Positions 5,975-14,335 are shown, numbered from the stretch's first letter. The stretch is 33,993 nt of DNA from Paracraurococcus ruber (GCF_004353985.1 NZ_SMOA01000050.1:1-33993); one strand, 5' to 3'. Notes: generated by a model not told the origin, from the sequence alone. Program-made: numbers and translations.

Positions 5975-8503
5975 GTGCAGGTCAACACCCTCGGGCCCGG
6001 GCAGCGGCCGGCCACGCCAGGCCTGCTGCCGAAGCTGACGACGCAGCAGATCGCCGGCCTGTCGGCCGAGGTCTTCGCGCGGGTGGCGGACCGCGACATC
6101 GCGGCGCTGGGCACCAGCCAGCTGGCCGCCATCCAGGCCACCGGCATCGGCCGGCTGTCGGCCCGCGCCATCGCCGCCATCGCGCCGGACCGGCTCGCGG
6201 GCCTCTCCACCGCCCAGGTCGCGGCGCTGCAGGCAACCCAGGTGGCGGCGCTGCAGCCGCGGCAGATCGCGGCGCTGGATGCGACGCGCATCGCGGCGCT
6301 GGGCGCCACCCAACTTCGGGCGCTCGGCGCCGGGCAGCTCGCCGCCCTGCAGGCGACGGCGCTGGCGGCGCTCGGCGGCATGCAGCTCGCCGCGCTCGGC
6401 CCGGCGCAGCTGGCCGGGCTGCGCGGCACCCAGCTCGCGGCGCTGTCGGCCACCACCCTCGCATCCCTGTCGACCGACCGGATCGCCGCCCTCTCCGCCG
6501 GCGCCCTCGCCGCGCTCGACACCGCGCAGGTGGCGGCGCTGCGGACCGACCAGCTGGCCGCCCTCTCCCGCGCCCAGGCCGCCGCGCTGACCGCCACGCA
6601 GATCGGCGTCCTCGGCTCGGCGCAGGCGGCGGCGCTGGCGCCGGACCGGCTCGCCGCCTTTTCCGCCACCGAGATCGCCGCCCTGTCGCGGACGGCGGTG
6701 GGCGCGCTCTCCGCCACCCAGCTCGGCGCGCTCGGCGCCGGCCAGGTCGCCGCCATCGAGGCGAGCGACATCGGCGCGATCTCCGCCACCGGCCTCGCGG
6801 CCATCGCCGCGGCGGGGCTGACGCTGCTCAATCTCAGCCAGGTGCAGGCCATCGCCGCCACCCAGCTCGGCAGCCTCAGCACCACGCAGATCCGCGCCTT
6901 CGGCGCCGTCCAGGCGGCGGCGCTCACCGCCACCCAGGTCGCCGGCCTCGCCGCGACGCAGCTCGCCGCCCTCTCGGCCGCGGCGGTGGCGGCGCTGGGG
7001 ACGGACGGGCTGCAGGCGCTCTCGGCCTCCCAGCTCGGCGCGCTCGGCACCGGCCAGGTCGCGGCGCTGCGGGCCAGCCAGGCGCCCGCCCTGTCCACCA
7101 CCGCGCTGCAGGCGCTGTCGGCCACGCAATTCGCGGCGCTGGCGCCGGGGCTGCTGGCGGCGCTGCCCGCCGACCGGCTGGAGGCGCTGGGCACCGCCCG
7201 CATCGCCGCGCTGGGCACCAGCCAGGTGGCGGGGCTGGCCGGCACGCAGCTGGCGGCGCTGTCGGCCATCGCGCTCGGCGCGCTCGGCCAGACGCAGTTC
7301 GGCGCCCTGTCGGGCATCGCGCTGCAGGCGCTGGGCAGCACCGCCATCGCGGCGCTGGGCACCACCCAGATCGCCGGGCTGACGCGCAGCCAGGCCACGG
7401 CGCTGCTGGCGACGCAGATCGGCGCGCTCGGCGCCACCCAGCTGGCCGCGCTCGGCACCACCCAGCTCAACGCGCTGAACGCGACGCAGGTGGCGGCGCT
7501 GACGGCGACGGCGCTGGCGGCGCTGGATGCCGCGCGGCTGCCGGCGCTGTCGGCCGCCGGCATCCAGGGCCTGGCGGCGACGACCCTGGCCGGCTTCGAC
7601 GATGCCCGGCTGGGCGCGCTGGCCACCAGCCAAGTCGCCGCGCTCTCCGCCACCCAGGTCGCGGCGCTGGCGGCCACGCGGCTGGCGGCGCTGTCCGACA
7701 CCCAGCTCGGCGCGCTGTCGGCCGGGGCGGTGGCGGCGCTGGACCTGGCGGCGGCGGCGACGCGGCTCGTCGCCCTCCGTCCGGCGCAGCTTGGCGGCGT
7801 GACCGCCACCCAGCTTTCGGCGCTGCCCGCCGGGCAGCTGGCCGCGCTGAGCAATACCCAGCTCGGCGGCCTCGGCGCCACCGCGCTGGGCGGCCTGGCG
7901 GCGACGGAACTGGCAGCGCTCGGCACGAGGCTCGCGGCGCTGGCGGCGACGCAGCTGGCCGGGCTGTCGGCGACCCAAGGCGCGGCGCTGGACACGGCGG
8001 CGCTCGGCGCGCTGTCGGCCACGCAGCTCGGCGGCCTGTCCTTCGCCGCCACGCGCTCGCTCTCCGCCACGCAGCTCGGCGCGCTGAGCGGCACGCAGCT
8101 CACCGGCCTCGGCACCGGGCAGCTGCTCGCGCTCGGGACGGCCGGGCTGGCCGCGCTGTCGGCCACCCAGTTCGCGGCGCTGACCGCGACGCAGATCGGC
8201 AGCCTGTCGCCGCAGCAGCTTGGCACGCTGGGCACCGACCAGATCGCGGCGCTGGACCGCACCGACATCGCCGCCCTGGGGTCGGACCAGGTGCCGGGCC
8301 TGACCGCCACCGGCATCGCCGCCCTGGCGCCGACCGCCTTCGCCGCCATCGGCACCGCGGCGGCGCAGGCGCTGGGCGCCGATCAGCTGGCGGCCATCAC
8401 CACCAGCCAGCTTGCCGCCCTGCGGCAGGCCGGCGCCGCCCCCTTCTCCCGCACCCAGCTCTTCCAGCTCTCGCCCGACCAGCTGGCGGCGCTGTATGGC
8501 TGA
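5975..8503 (+). CDS. Large octapeptide-repeat protein
   Basis: An 842-residue protein made almost entirely of about 100 tandem eight-residue units with consensus A-L-S/G/T-x-T-Q-I/V/L-A/G, for example ALSATQVA, ALGTTQIA and ALTATQIG. A short N-terminus (MQVNTLGPGQRPATP) leads into the array, and it ends PFSRTQLFQLSPDQLAALYG. There is no signal peptide, membrane segment or cysteine. Leu at position 2 and an aliphatic residue at position 7 recur, with Thr-Gln before it, so a regular solenoid or fibrous fold is likely. The phase is broken by a 12-residue unit near 7740 and a 7-residue unit near 7920. The start is a GTG with weak AGGACAG upstream. This frame was chosen over other long open frames because its third codon positions are G/C-rich and the octad is regular. 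Function is unknown; a structural or surface role is speculation. Confidence 0.8.
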   Translation: MQVNTLGPGQRPATPGLLPKLTTQQIAGLSAEVFARVADRDIAALGTSQLAAIQATGIGRLSARAIAAIAPDRLAGLSTAQVAALQATQVAALQPRQIAALDATRIAALGATQLRALGAGQLAALQATALAALGGMQLAALGPAQLAGLRGTQLAALSATTLASLSTDRIAALSAGALAALDTAQVAALRTDQLAALSRAQAAALTATQIGVLGSAQAAALAPDRLAAFSATEIAALSRTAVGALSATQLGALGAGQVAAIEASDIGAISATGLAAIAAAGLTLLNLSQVQAIAATQLGSLSTTQIRAFGAVQAAALTATQVAGLAATQLAALSAAAVAALGTDGLQALSASQLGALGTGQVAALRASQAPALSTTALQALSATQFAALAPGLLAALPADRLEALGTARIAALGTSQVAGLAGTQLAALSAIALGALGQTQFGALSGIALQALGSTAIAALGTTQIAGLTRSQATALLATQIGALGATQLAALGTTQLNALNATQVAALTATALAALDAARLPALSAAGIQGLAATTLAGFDDARLGALATSQVAALSATQVAALAATRLAALSDTQLGALSAGAVAALDLAAAATRLVALRPAQLGGVTATQLSALPAGQLAALSNTQLGGLGATALGGLAATELAALGTRLAALAATQLAGLSATQGAALDTAALGALSATQLGGLSFAATRSLSATQLGALSGTQLTGLGTGQLLALGTAGLAALSATQFAALTATQIGSLSPQQLGTLGTDQIAALDRTDIAALGSDQVPGLTATGIAALAPTAFAAIGTAAAQALGADQLAAITTSQLAALRQAGAAPFSRTQLFQLSPDQLAALYG

Positions 8504-8583
8504 GGCGCCGGCGGCCAGCGCCTGCCGGTGAGCGCCGGGGCGCGGCCGCCGATCGATCCCGGGGCGGCAGAGCCGCCAGGACC

Positions 8584-8601
8584 GGCGCGCGGCGGCGCGC
8601 C
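8584..8601. terminator. Hairpin between convergent genes
   Basis: A perfect 7-bp stem (GGCGCGC and GCGCGCC) with a four-base loop lies between the stop of the octapeptide-repeat gene and that of the dehydrogenase. A second small hairpin (GGCGGC, AGA, GCCGCC) sits just before it. No T-run is present, so a bidirectional terminator is only plausible. Confidence 0.3.
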
Positions 8602-8625
8602 GCCGGCCCTCGGGGCGCCGGGCCT

Positions 8626-9399
8626 TCAGCCGTCCAGGTCGCCGGCCGCGCCATAGGCCATCCAGCCGCCATCCACCGGCAGCGTGACGCCGGTGACATA
8701 GCTGGCGGCCGGCGAGGCGAGGAACCAAGCGACCTCGGCAATCTCCTCCGGCCGGGCCAGCCGGCCGAGCGGGGCGCGGCGGCCGATGGCGCCGGTATCG
8801 ACCCTGCCCTCGCGCTCCAGCGCCTCGACCAGCGCGGTCCGGACATAGCCGGGGGCGATGGCGTTCACCCGGATGCCGCCCCGCCCCCATTCCGCCGCCA
8901 GCGTCCGGGTGATGGCGATGATGCCGGCCTTGGCCGCGGCATAGCCGTTGCGCCGCGGCAGGCCGGTGAGGCCGGCGATGGAGGCGAGGTTGACGATGGC
9001 GCCGCCGCCCGCCGGCAGCATCGCCTTCGCCGCTTCGCGCGACGCGGCGAAGGTGCCCTTCAGGTGGATGTCGAGCTGGCGGCCGAACAGGTCCGTGCCC
9101 TGCTCCACCGTCGGCAGGAAGCTGTCGGCGATGCCGGCATTGTTCACCAGCACGTCGAGCCGGCCGAAGGCCGCGGCGGCCTTCCCCACCATGGCGATGA
9201 CCTGCGGCTCCACCGCCACGTCGCAGGCGATGCCGAGATGGCCCTCGCCCAATTCGCGGGCGCGGGCGACCGCGGCATCCCCGCGCAGGTCGGCGATCGC
9301 GACGCGGTGGCCGCCGGCGGCGAAGCGGCGGGCGATGGCCCAGCCGATCCCCTCCGCCCCGCCGGTGACCAGCACGGCTGGCCTGCTCTCCTGCGGCAT
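8626..9399 (-). CDS. Short-chain dehydrogenase/reductase (SDR) family oxidoreductase
   Basis: A 257-residue classical SDR. The nucleotide-binding TGGAEGIG motif lies at residues 12-19, followed by ADLRGD, ACDVA and NNAG at 86-89. The catalytic residues are Ser140 (NLAS), Tyr153 and Lys157 (YAAAK). The C-terminal PEEIAEVAWFLASPAASYVTG and PVDGGW segments are standard. At the position of the fourth catalytic residue, usually Asn in a VNLKG motif, there is His112 (DIHLKG). ADLRGD after the second strand ends in Asp, which favours NAD(H). The start ATG has a GGAGGAGG ribosome-binding site. The substrate is unknown; neighbours give no clear clue. Confidence 0.93.
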   Translation of the reverse strand: MPQESRPAVLVTGGAEGIGWAIARRFAAGGHRVAIADLRGDAAVARARELGEGHLGIACDVAVEPQVIAMVGKAAAAFGRLDVLVNNAGIADSFLPTVEQGTDLFGRQLDIHLKGTFAASREAAKAMLPAGGGAIVNLASIAGLTGLPRRNGYAAAKAGIIAITRTLAAEWGRGGIRVNAIAPGYVRTALVEALEREGRVDTGAIGRRAPLGRLARPEEIAEVAWFLASPAASYVTGVTLPVDGGWMAYGAAGDLDG

Positions 9400-9556
9400 C
9401 GCTGCCTCCTCCCCCCCCTGTGCCTCGGCGCAGCTTGGCGCGGCCGGGGCGGCACCGGAAGCCGGGCGGCGGGGCCAGGGCCGGCGGGCCGCCCCCCGGC
9501 CCGGCCTGGATGCCGGGCGGGGCGGTCGCGCCGGCAGGCGGGCGATCGGCGCCCCG

Positions 9557-10042
9557 TCAGAAGACGCCCATGGCCAGGCCGGCGGCCAGCGCCGCGCCGA
9601 GATCCGCGCAGCGCGCCAGATCCCCGGGCGGCAGCGCCTTGGGCGCCAGGATCGCCTCCGGCGTCTGGGCCCGGGTGACGAGGATGAGCGGGTCCGCCAC
9701 CGGCCGCAGGCGCCAGCCGGTGCAGATGCGGGCCAGCTGGCGGGCGGCGCCGGTGCCGTCGCTGCCGGCGGCGATCAGGGCGGCGTAGGGGCGGCCATTC
9801 AGCCGGTCGAGCACCGGGTAGTAGCAGCGGTCGAGGAAGTCCTTCATCCCGCCCGAGAGCGCCGCCAGGTTCTCCGGCGCCGCGAACAGGTAGCCATCGG
9901 CGCCCAGCAGGTCCTCCGGCCCCGCCGCCTCCGCCGGCAGCAGCCGGGTCGTGGCCTCCGCCGCCGCCGCGGCGGTGGCGGCCTCGGCCATCTGGCGGGC
10001 GGCGCCGGTGCGGGAGTGGTAGACGACCAGCAGAGTTGGCAT
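9557..10042 (-). CDS. Flavodoxin-like / NAD(P)H-dependent FMN reductase family protein
   Basis: A 161-residue protein with a flavodoxin fold. The FMN-phosphate loop is visible at the N-terminus (VVYHSRTGAARQMAEA), followed by DGYLFAAPENLAALSGGMKDFLDR and a third flavin-contacting segment around ALIAAGSDGTGAARQL. It probably binds FMN and acts as a cytoplasmic oxidoreductase or electron carrier. It is divergent from the next gene, with 44 bases between starts. No clear ribosome-binding site precedes the ATG. Confidence 0.8.
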   Translation of the reverse strand: MPTLLVVYHSRTGAARQMAEAATAAAAAEATTRLLPAEAAGPEDLLGADGYLFAAPENLAALSGGMKDFLDRCYYPVLDRLNGRPYAALIAAGSDGTGAARQLARICTGWRLRPVADPLILVTRAQTPEAILAPKALPPGDLARCADLGAALAAGLAMGVF

Positions 10043-10086
10043 GCAGGGGCAGATGGGGCGCCGTCGCCCCGGAAGGAGCCCGCCGC

Positions 10087-10638
10087 ATGCCCCTCTCGGC
10101 CTATCTCGCCGGCCCGGATGTCTTCCTGCCCGATGCCGCCGGCCATGCCCGGCGCAAGGTGGCGATCTGCGCCCGCCACGGGATCGAGGGGCGGCCGCCG
10201 CTGAACGAGGACGTGGCGAGCCTGGCGGCGATGCCGGAGGCCGAGGCCTGGCGGGTGATCTTCGCCAAGGACCTGGCGATGATGCGGGACTGCGACATCG
10301 CCATCGTGAACCTGACGCCCTTCCGCGGCGCCTCGGCCGATGCCGGGACGATCCTGGAGCTGGGCTGGTTCCTGGGCGCCGGCAAGCGCGCCTTCGGCTA
10401 TTCCAACAGCGCGCAAGGCTTCACGGCGCGCAGCGCGGCGCAGGTGGCGGCGGTGCCGGACCCGATGCCGGGGCTGACGGTGGGCGGCTTCGGCCTGCCC
10501 GACAACCTGATGATCCCGGGCGCGGTGCTGTGGTCCGGCGGGCTGCCGATGGTGGTGCCGGAGGACGGGGTGGACCGCGCCTTCGACAGCCTGGAGATGT
10601 TCGAGCGCTGCGTCGCGCTGGCGGCGGGGGCGCGGTAG
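10087..10638 (+). CDS. Nucleoside 2-deoxyribosyltransferase-like protein
   Basis: A 183-residue member of the nucleoside 2-deoxyribosyltransferase family, which moves deoxyribose between bases in nucleotide salvage. Evidence includes the N-terminal YLAGPDVFLPDA, then DCDIAIVNLTPFRG, and the signature SADAGTILELGWF, where Glu91 is the expected nucleophile and Asp85 the nearby acid. The ATG at 10087 is preceded by GGAAGGAG. An upstream in-frame ATG would add 17 residues that do not look coding. It is divergent from the flavodoxin-like gene. Actual substrates may differ, since this fold also includes nucleotide hydrolases. Confidence 0.85.
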   Translation: MPLSAYLAGPDVFLPDAAGHARRKVAICARHGIEGRPPLNEDVASLAAMPEAEAWRVIFAKDLAMMRDCDIAIVNLTPFRGASADAGTILELGWFLGAGKRAFGYSNSAQGFTARSAAQVAAVPDPMPGLTVGGFGLPDNLMIPGAVLWSGGLPMVVPEDGVDRAFDSLEMFERCVALAAGAR

Positions 10639-10770
10639 GGGGCGGCGGGCCGAGGCCGGCCCCGGGCGGGACGCGCGGGCCTTCCCGCATCCCTCGCGCG
10701 CCCGGACGGCGCCCGATGCCATTCCGCGGCGCAACCGGCGCGGCGGCCGGCGCCGCGCGGGCCGCCGGGC

Positions 10771-11190
10771 TCAGGAGGGTCGCTGGTGGTGGTCCTCAGT
10801 CGCCATGGCGTTCGGCATCAGTTCCGCGAGCGCCGCGTCCAGCGCCATCCTCAGGACACCCGATGCGATCCGCTGGTCCCCGGGCGGCAGGCAGCCCAGC
10901 AGGCCGCCGCTTTCGAGCAGGTACAGGAAGGCGGCCCGGACGTTGCGGTTCGTGGCCAGCGTGGCGAGCGTGCCGATCGAGAGATCGAGCAGGAGCAGCC
11001 GGACCCGCGCCTGGACCTGATCCGTCAGCAGGGACCACCGGTCCGGGACGCCGCGCTGCCCGGGGCGGCCGATGCGGGATTCCGGCCCGGCCGGTGGTCC
11101 CGGCCGGGGCCGGGAGGGGCATCTGATACCCATGGGGACGGCACCCGGACGTGATGGCGTCCGGTACGCCCATGGCCGGCTGCCGGCCAT
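10771..11190 (-). CDS. Hypothetical protein
   Basis: A 139-residue protein I do not recognise. The first 55 residues are Pro/Arg-rich. The rest looks like a compact helical domain (DQVQARVRLLLLDLSIGTLATLA, then NVRAAFLYLLESGGLLGCL, then LRMALDAALAEL). Third codon positions in the helical part are almost all G or C, supporting real coding. The ATG at 11190 has a GGGAGGGG sequence seven bases upstream; a later start at 11133 is possible. It lies downstream of the response-regulator gene on the same strand, 74 bases away, and could belong to the same light-signalling unit. Confidence 0.55.
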   Translation of the reverse strand: MAGSRPWAYRTPSRPGAVPMGIRCPSRPRPGPPAGPESRIGRPGQRGVPDRWSLLTDQVQARVRLLLLDLSIGTLATLATNRNVRAAFLYLLESGGLLGCLPPGDQRIASGVLRMALDAALAELMPNAMATEDHHQRPS

Positions 11191-11213
11191 CGGGATTCCC
11201 CTCCCTCAGGGCT

Positions 11214-11238
11214 CAGGGAATTCCCTGTCGGGGACAGG
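11214..11238. promoter_or_regulatory. Overlapping palindromes upstream of the hypothetical gene
   Basis: CAGGGAATTCCCTG is a perfect 14-base palindrome. Its last bases overlap a second inverted repeat, CCTGTC, GGG, GACAGG. The site lies between the stop of the response regulator (11265) and the start of the next gene (11190), so it could be a transcription-factor operator or a weak terminator. Confidence 0.35.
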
Positions 11239-11264
11239 CCAGGCGGAGGGTCCGGGACCGCGGG

Positions 11265-11918
11265 TCACGACGCCCCGGGGCCGAGCCATCCCTGTCCGAC
11301 GGCATAGCGGACCAGGGCCACCCTGTCGGTGAAGCCGAGCTTCTCCATGCCGCGCGCCTTGTGGCTTTCGACGGTCTTGCCGCTGATGCCCATCGCGGCG
11401 GCGATCGCCTTGTTGCCGTAGCCCATGGCGGTGAACCGCAGCACGTCCGCCTCGCGTTCCGACAGGCCGTCGGCATCGGGCAGGGCCAGGCCGGACGGGC
11501 CCGCGCCGCCGACGAAATACCCCGCCACCGCCGAATCGATGAAGGTCTCGCCCCGCGCCACGGCATGGATGGCGCGGACGAGTTCCACCCGCGTGGACCG
11601 CTTCAGCAGGTAGCCGCGCGCCCCCGCATCCATCACCCGCCGGACATAGGGCCTTTCCTCATGAACGGAGAGCATGATGCAGCGGCAGGACGGGCAGGTC
11701 CGCGCGGCGGCCTGGATCACTTCCATGCCGTTGAGGCCGGGCATCGAGAGATCCAGCACCGCGACCTGCGGGCGCAGGGCCTCGATGCGGGACAGCGCCG
11801 TCCGGCCATTCGCCGCCTCGCCGACCACGGCGATGCCCGGCGCGGCGGCCAGGAGGCTGTGCACCCCTTCCAGGATCAGGGGATGGTCGTCCGCAAGGAA
11901 AACGGAGATCGCCGTCAC
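11265..11918 (-). CDS. NarL/FixJ-type LuxR-family response regulator
   Basis: A 217-residue two-domain regulator. The receiver domain occupies residues 1-120 with acidic Asp10/Asp11, phosphoacceptor Asp56 (VLDLSMP) and the conserved Lys in GYLLKRST. A LuxR-type helix-turn-helix occupies about 148-207 (LSEREADVLRFTAMGYGNKA, then GISGKTVESHKARGMEKLGF). The start is the GTG giving MTAISVFLADDHPL, with GGGGACGG just upstream; no ATG lies close enough in frame. It is transcribed away from a bacteriophytochrome kinase with a HisKA_3-type phosphotransfer domain, the class that phosphorylates NarL-type regulators, so the two are probably cognate partners. The target genes are unknown. Confidence 0.93.
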   Translation of the reverse strand: MTAISVFLADDHPLILEGVHSLLAAAPGIAVVGEAANGRTALSRIEALRPQVAVLDLSMPGLNGMEVIQAAARTCPSCRCIMLSVHEERPYVRRVMDAGARGYLLKRSTRVELVRAIHAVARGETFIDSAVAGYFVGGAGPSGLALPDADGLSEREADVLRFTAMGYGNKAIAAAMGISGKTVESHKARGMEKLGFTDRVALVRYAVGQGWLGPGAS

Positions 11919-12018
11919 GCTGCCGTCCCCGATGCGAACCAAGGTATAGGGCACACCCGCAATGACTCCCGAGGGAATTCGTGCTGGTGTCCGCCCTTCT
12001 CCCGCCGGGGCATGGCGC

Positions 12019-14313
12019 ATGCCGGAGTCACCACCGCGCTTCGGCGCCGCCGACCTCACGAATTGCGACCGCGAGCCGATACACCTGCCGGGGTCCATCC
12101 AGCCGCATGGGGCCCTGCTGTCGCTGGAAGCCGGCACCACCGTGGTGCGCCAGGCGGCCGGGGCAACCGCGCGCCTCCTGCGCGCCGACCCCGGCCTGCT
12201 GCCGGGTTGCGAGGCCGGCAGCCTCCTGCCCGCGGCCCTGGCCGAGCGCCTCCGGGGCATGGACCTCCCGCCCGGGCAGCCGCCCCTGCACCTGGCCCGG
12301 CACCGCCGGGACGACATCGAGATCGACGTCCTCGTGCACCGCTCGGGCCCGCGGCTGGTCGTGGAGTTCGAGCCGATCGAGGCCCCCGAGCCGGCGGATG
12401 CGTTCGCCACCGGCAAGCGCTGCATCGAGCAGCTGCGGGGGGCCACGACCCTCGATCAGCTCTTGGACCTGGCCGTCGCGCTCCTGCGGTCCCTCACCGG
12501 CTTCGACCGGGTGATGGCCTACCGCTTCCAGCACGACGAGTCCGGCATGGTCGTGGCGGAAGCCCGCGGCGCGGGGGCCGAGAGCTTCCTCGGCCTGCGC
12601 TACCCCGCCTCCGACATCCCGGTGCAGGCGCGGACGCTCTATCGCCGGAACTGGACGCGATACATCCCGGATGCGCTCTACCGGCCGGCCCCGCTCTTCG
12701 GCGGGCCGGCGGAGCCGCCGCTCGACCTGTCGATGAGCGTGCTGCGCAGCGTCTCGCCGCTGCACCTCGAATATCTCGGCAACATGGGGGTGCAGGCGTC
12801 GCTGTCGCTGTCGCTGCTCGTCGCCGGGCGGCTGTGGGGCCTGATCGTCGGCCACCACCGGACGCCGCGGTACCTGGCGCCGCGGACGCGGGCGCTGTGC
12901 GAGATGATCGCCCAGGCGGTCTCCGCGCAGGTCGAGGCCCTCTCGGTCGCCGTCGGCATGCGGGCGCGGCTGAGCGCCGCCCGGGCGCAGGACGCCTTGC
13001 TCGGCGAGATGAGCGGTTATGACGGGATCGCGCAGGGCCTGAAGCGCGTCCTGCCATGCCTGCAGGACTACCTGCCGGCCGAGGGCGTCGCCCTCTGGGT
13101 GGATCGGGACTTCACCGGCCTGGGCCGGACGCCCGGGGTGGCGAGCGTCTCCAAGCTCGTCGGCTGGCTCGACGAGAATGCCACCGACGGGGTGTTCCAC
13201 ACCGACTGCCTGCCGGAGATCTGCCCCGAGCTGGCGCAGGAGGCGGAGGTGGCCAGCGGCCTGCTCGCGCTCTCCGTCTCCCGGTCGTCGCGGGACTACA
13301 TCCTGTGGTTCCGCGGCGAGATGCCGCGGCAGGTCACCTGGGCCGGCAATCCCCGGAAGCCGGTCGAGACGACGCGGGACGGCAAGCGGCTGACACCGCG
13401 CCGCAGCTTCGCCGCCTGGCACGAGACCGTGCGCAACCATTCGGCCCCCTGGGAGGCGCATGAGGTCGAGGCGGCGCGGTCGCTGCGCACCGCCCTGCTG
13501 GACGTGGTCCTGCAGCGCATAGACCAGCTTGCCCAGGCGACGGAAAGGGCCCGGATCAAGCAGGAGCTGCTGACCGCGGAGCTGGACCGGCGGCTCGAGC
13601 AATGGCAGGGCGTCGTCGGCGAGCTGCAGGCGGAAGGCCGCCGCCGGGCGCGCGTCGAGGCGGAGCTGTCCCAGGTGCTGCGGCGGACCGTCGAGGACCA
13701 GGAGGAGGAACGCCGGCGCATCTCGCGCGAGTTGCACGACACGGCCGGCCAGACGCTCACGCTGCTGCAGATCGGCATGGACCAGCTCGCCGAGGACTAC
13801 CCGGCCGACCAGCATCTCGCCGCCAGGATCGGGGCGCTCAAGGCCACCGTGGCGACCCTCAGCGGGGAGCTTGGCCGCATGGCGCGGGATCTCAGGCCGA
13901 CCATGCTCGACGACCTCGGGCTGCAGGCCGCGCTGGGGGTCCTGGTGGAGGGGCTGCAGGAGCAGACCGGCATGCGGATCGGGTTGCGGGACGGCATCGG
14001 GTCCCGGCGGCTGCCGCCCGATGTCGAGACCTGCCTCTACCGGGTCGCGCAGGAGGCCCTGACCAACATCGTGCGGCATGCCGGGGCGACGCGCGTCGAC
14101 ATCGCGCTCGACCTGACCGGCCAGGACGCGGTGCTCGTGGTCGCGGACAATGGCCGGGGCTTCCAGCCTGCGGGGGCGGCCGGCAGCCGCCTGCCGGGAA
14201 GCCGGCTCGGCCTGCTCGGCATCCGGGAGCGCGTCGCGCAGGTGGGCGGCCGCGTCGCCATCGACACGACGCCCGGGCGGGGCACGCGGCTGGCGGCGAC
14301 GGTGCCCGTCTGA
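12019..14313 (+). CDS. bphP: Bacteriophytochrome histidine kinase (PAS-GAF-PHY-HisKA_3-HATPase)
   Basis: A red/far-red photoreceptor kinase of 764 residues. The biliverdin-binding Cys16 lies in LTNCDREPIHLPGSIQPHG. The GAF pocket shows YPASDIPVQAR, DLSMSVLRSVSPLHLEYLGN and GHHRTPRYL. The PHY domain has the WAGNP and PRRSF tongue motifs. Then comes a coiled coil and a HisKA_3 domain with phosphoacceptor His573 (RISRELHDTAGQTL), followed by an ATPase domain (EALTNIVRHA, DNGRGF, LGLLGIRERV). The ATG at 12019 is preferred over one at 11962, because the 19 codons between them have many A/T third positions (9 of 19) unlike the gene body. It diverges from its likely response-regulator gene. No heme oxygenase gene is in view, so biliverdin must be made elsewhere. 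Confidence 0.95.
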   Translation: MPESPPRFGAADLTNCDREPIHLPGSIQPHGALLSLEAGTTVVRQAAGATARLLRADPGLLPGCEAGSLLPAALAERLRGMDLPPGQPPLHLARHRRDDIEIDVLVHRSGPRLVVEFEPIEAPEPADAFATGKRCIEQLRGATTLDQLLDLAVALLRSLTGFDRVMAYRFQHDESGMVVAEARGAGAESFLGLRYPASDIPVQARTLYRRNWTRYIPDALYRPAPLFGGPAEPPLDLSMSVLRSVSPLHLEYLGNMGVQASLSLSLLVAGRLWGLIVGHHRTPRYLAPRTRALCEMIAQAVSAQVEALSVAVGMRARLSAARAQDALLGEMSGYDGIAQGLKRVLPCLQDYLPAEGVALWVDRDFTGLGRTPGVASVSKLVGWLDENATDGVFHTDCLPEICPELAQEAEVASGLLALSVSRSSRDYILWFRGEMPRQVTWAGNPRKPVETTRDGKRLTPRRSFAAWHETVRNHSAPWEAHEVEAARSLRTALLDVVLQRIDQLAQATERARIKQELLTAELDRRLEQWQGVVGELQAEGRRRARVEAELSQVLRRTVEDQEEERRRISRELHDTAGQTLTLLQIGMDQLAEDYPADQHLAARIGALKATVATLSGELGRMARDLRPTMLDDLGLQAALGVLVEGLQEQTGMRIGLRDGIGSRRLPPDVETCLYRVAQEALTNIVRHAGATRVDIALDLTGQDAVLVVADNGRGFQPAGAAGSRLPGSRLGLLGIRERVAQVGGRVAIDTTPGRGTRLAATVPV

Positions 14314-14335
14314 CCGCAGGAGGAGGAGGCGACGG

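Noticed and set aside
5812-8355. Minus-strand 847-codon open frame as a gene
   Set aside because: It is the mirror of the octapeptide repeats, is rich in Trp, Cys and Ser low-complexity sequence, and lacks the expected codon bias.
5975-8503. Regular 24-base periodicity as a possible CRISPR array or satellite
   Set aside because: Units are directly adjacent with no spacers, vary in sequence, and encode a consistent octapeptide in one frame with coding-type third positions.
11918-12018. Sigma-70 promoter around the TATAGG/TATACC sequence between regulator and phytochrome
   Set aside because: A -10-like hexamer exists in both directions but no -35 box at the right distance in either.
11962-12018. 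Longer N-terminus of the phytochrome starting at 11962
   Set aside because: The extra 19 codons have many A or T third positions, unlike the gene body, and add nothing to the conserved domain.
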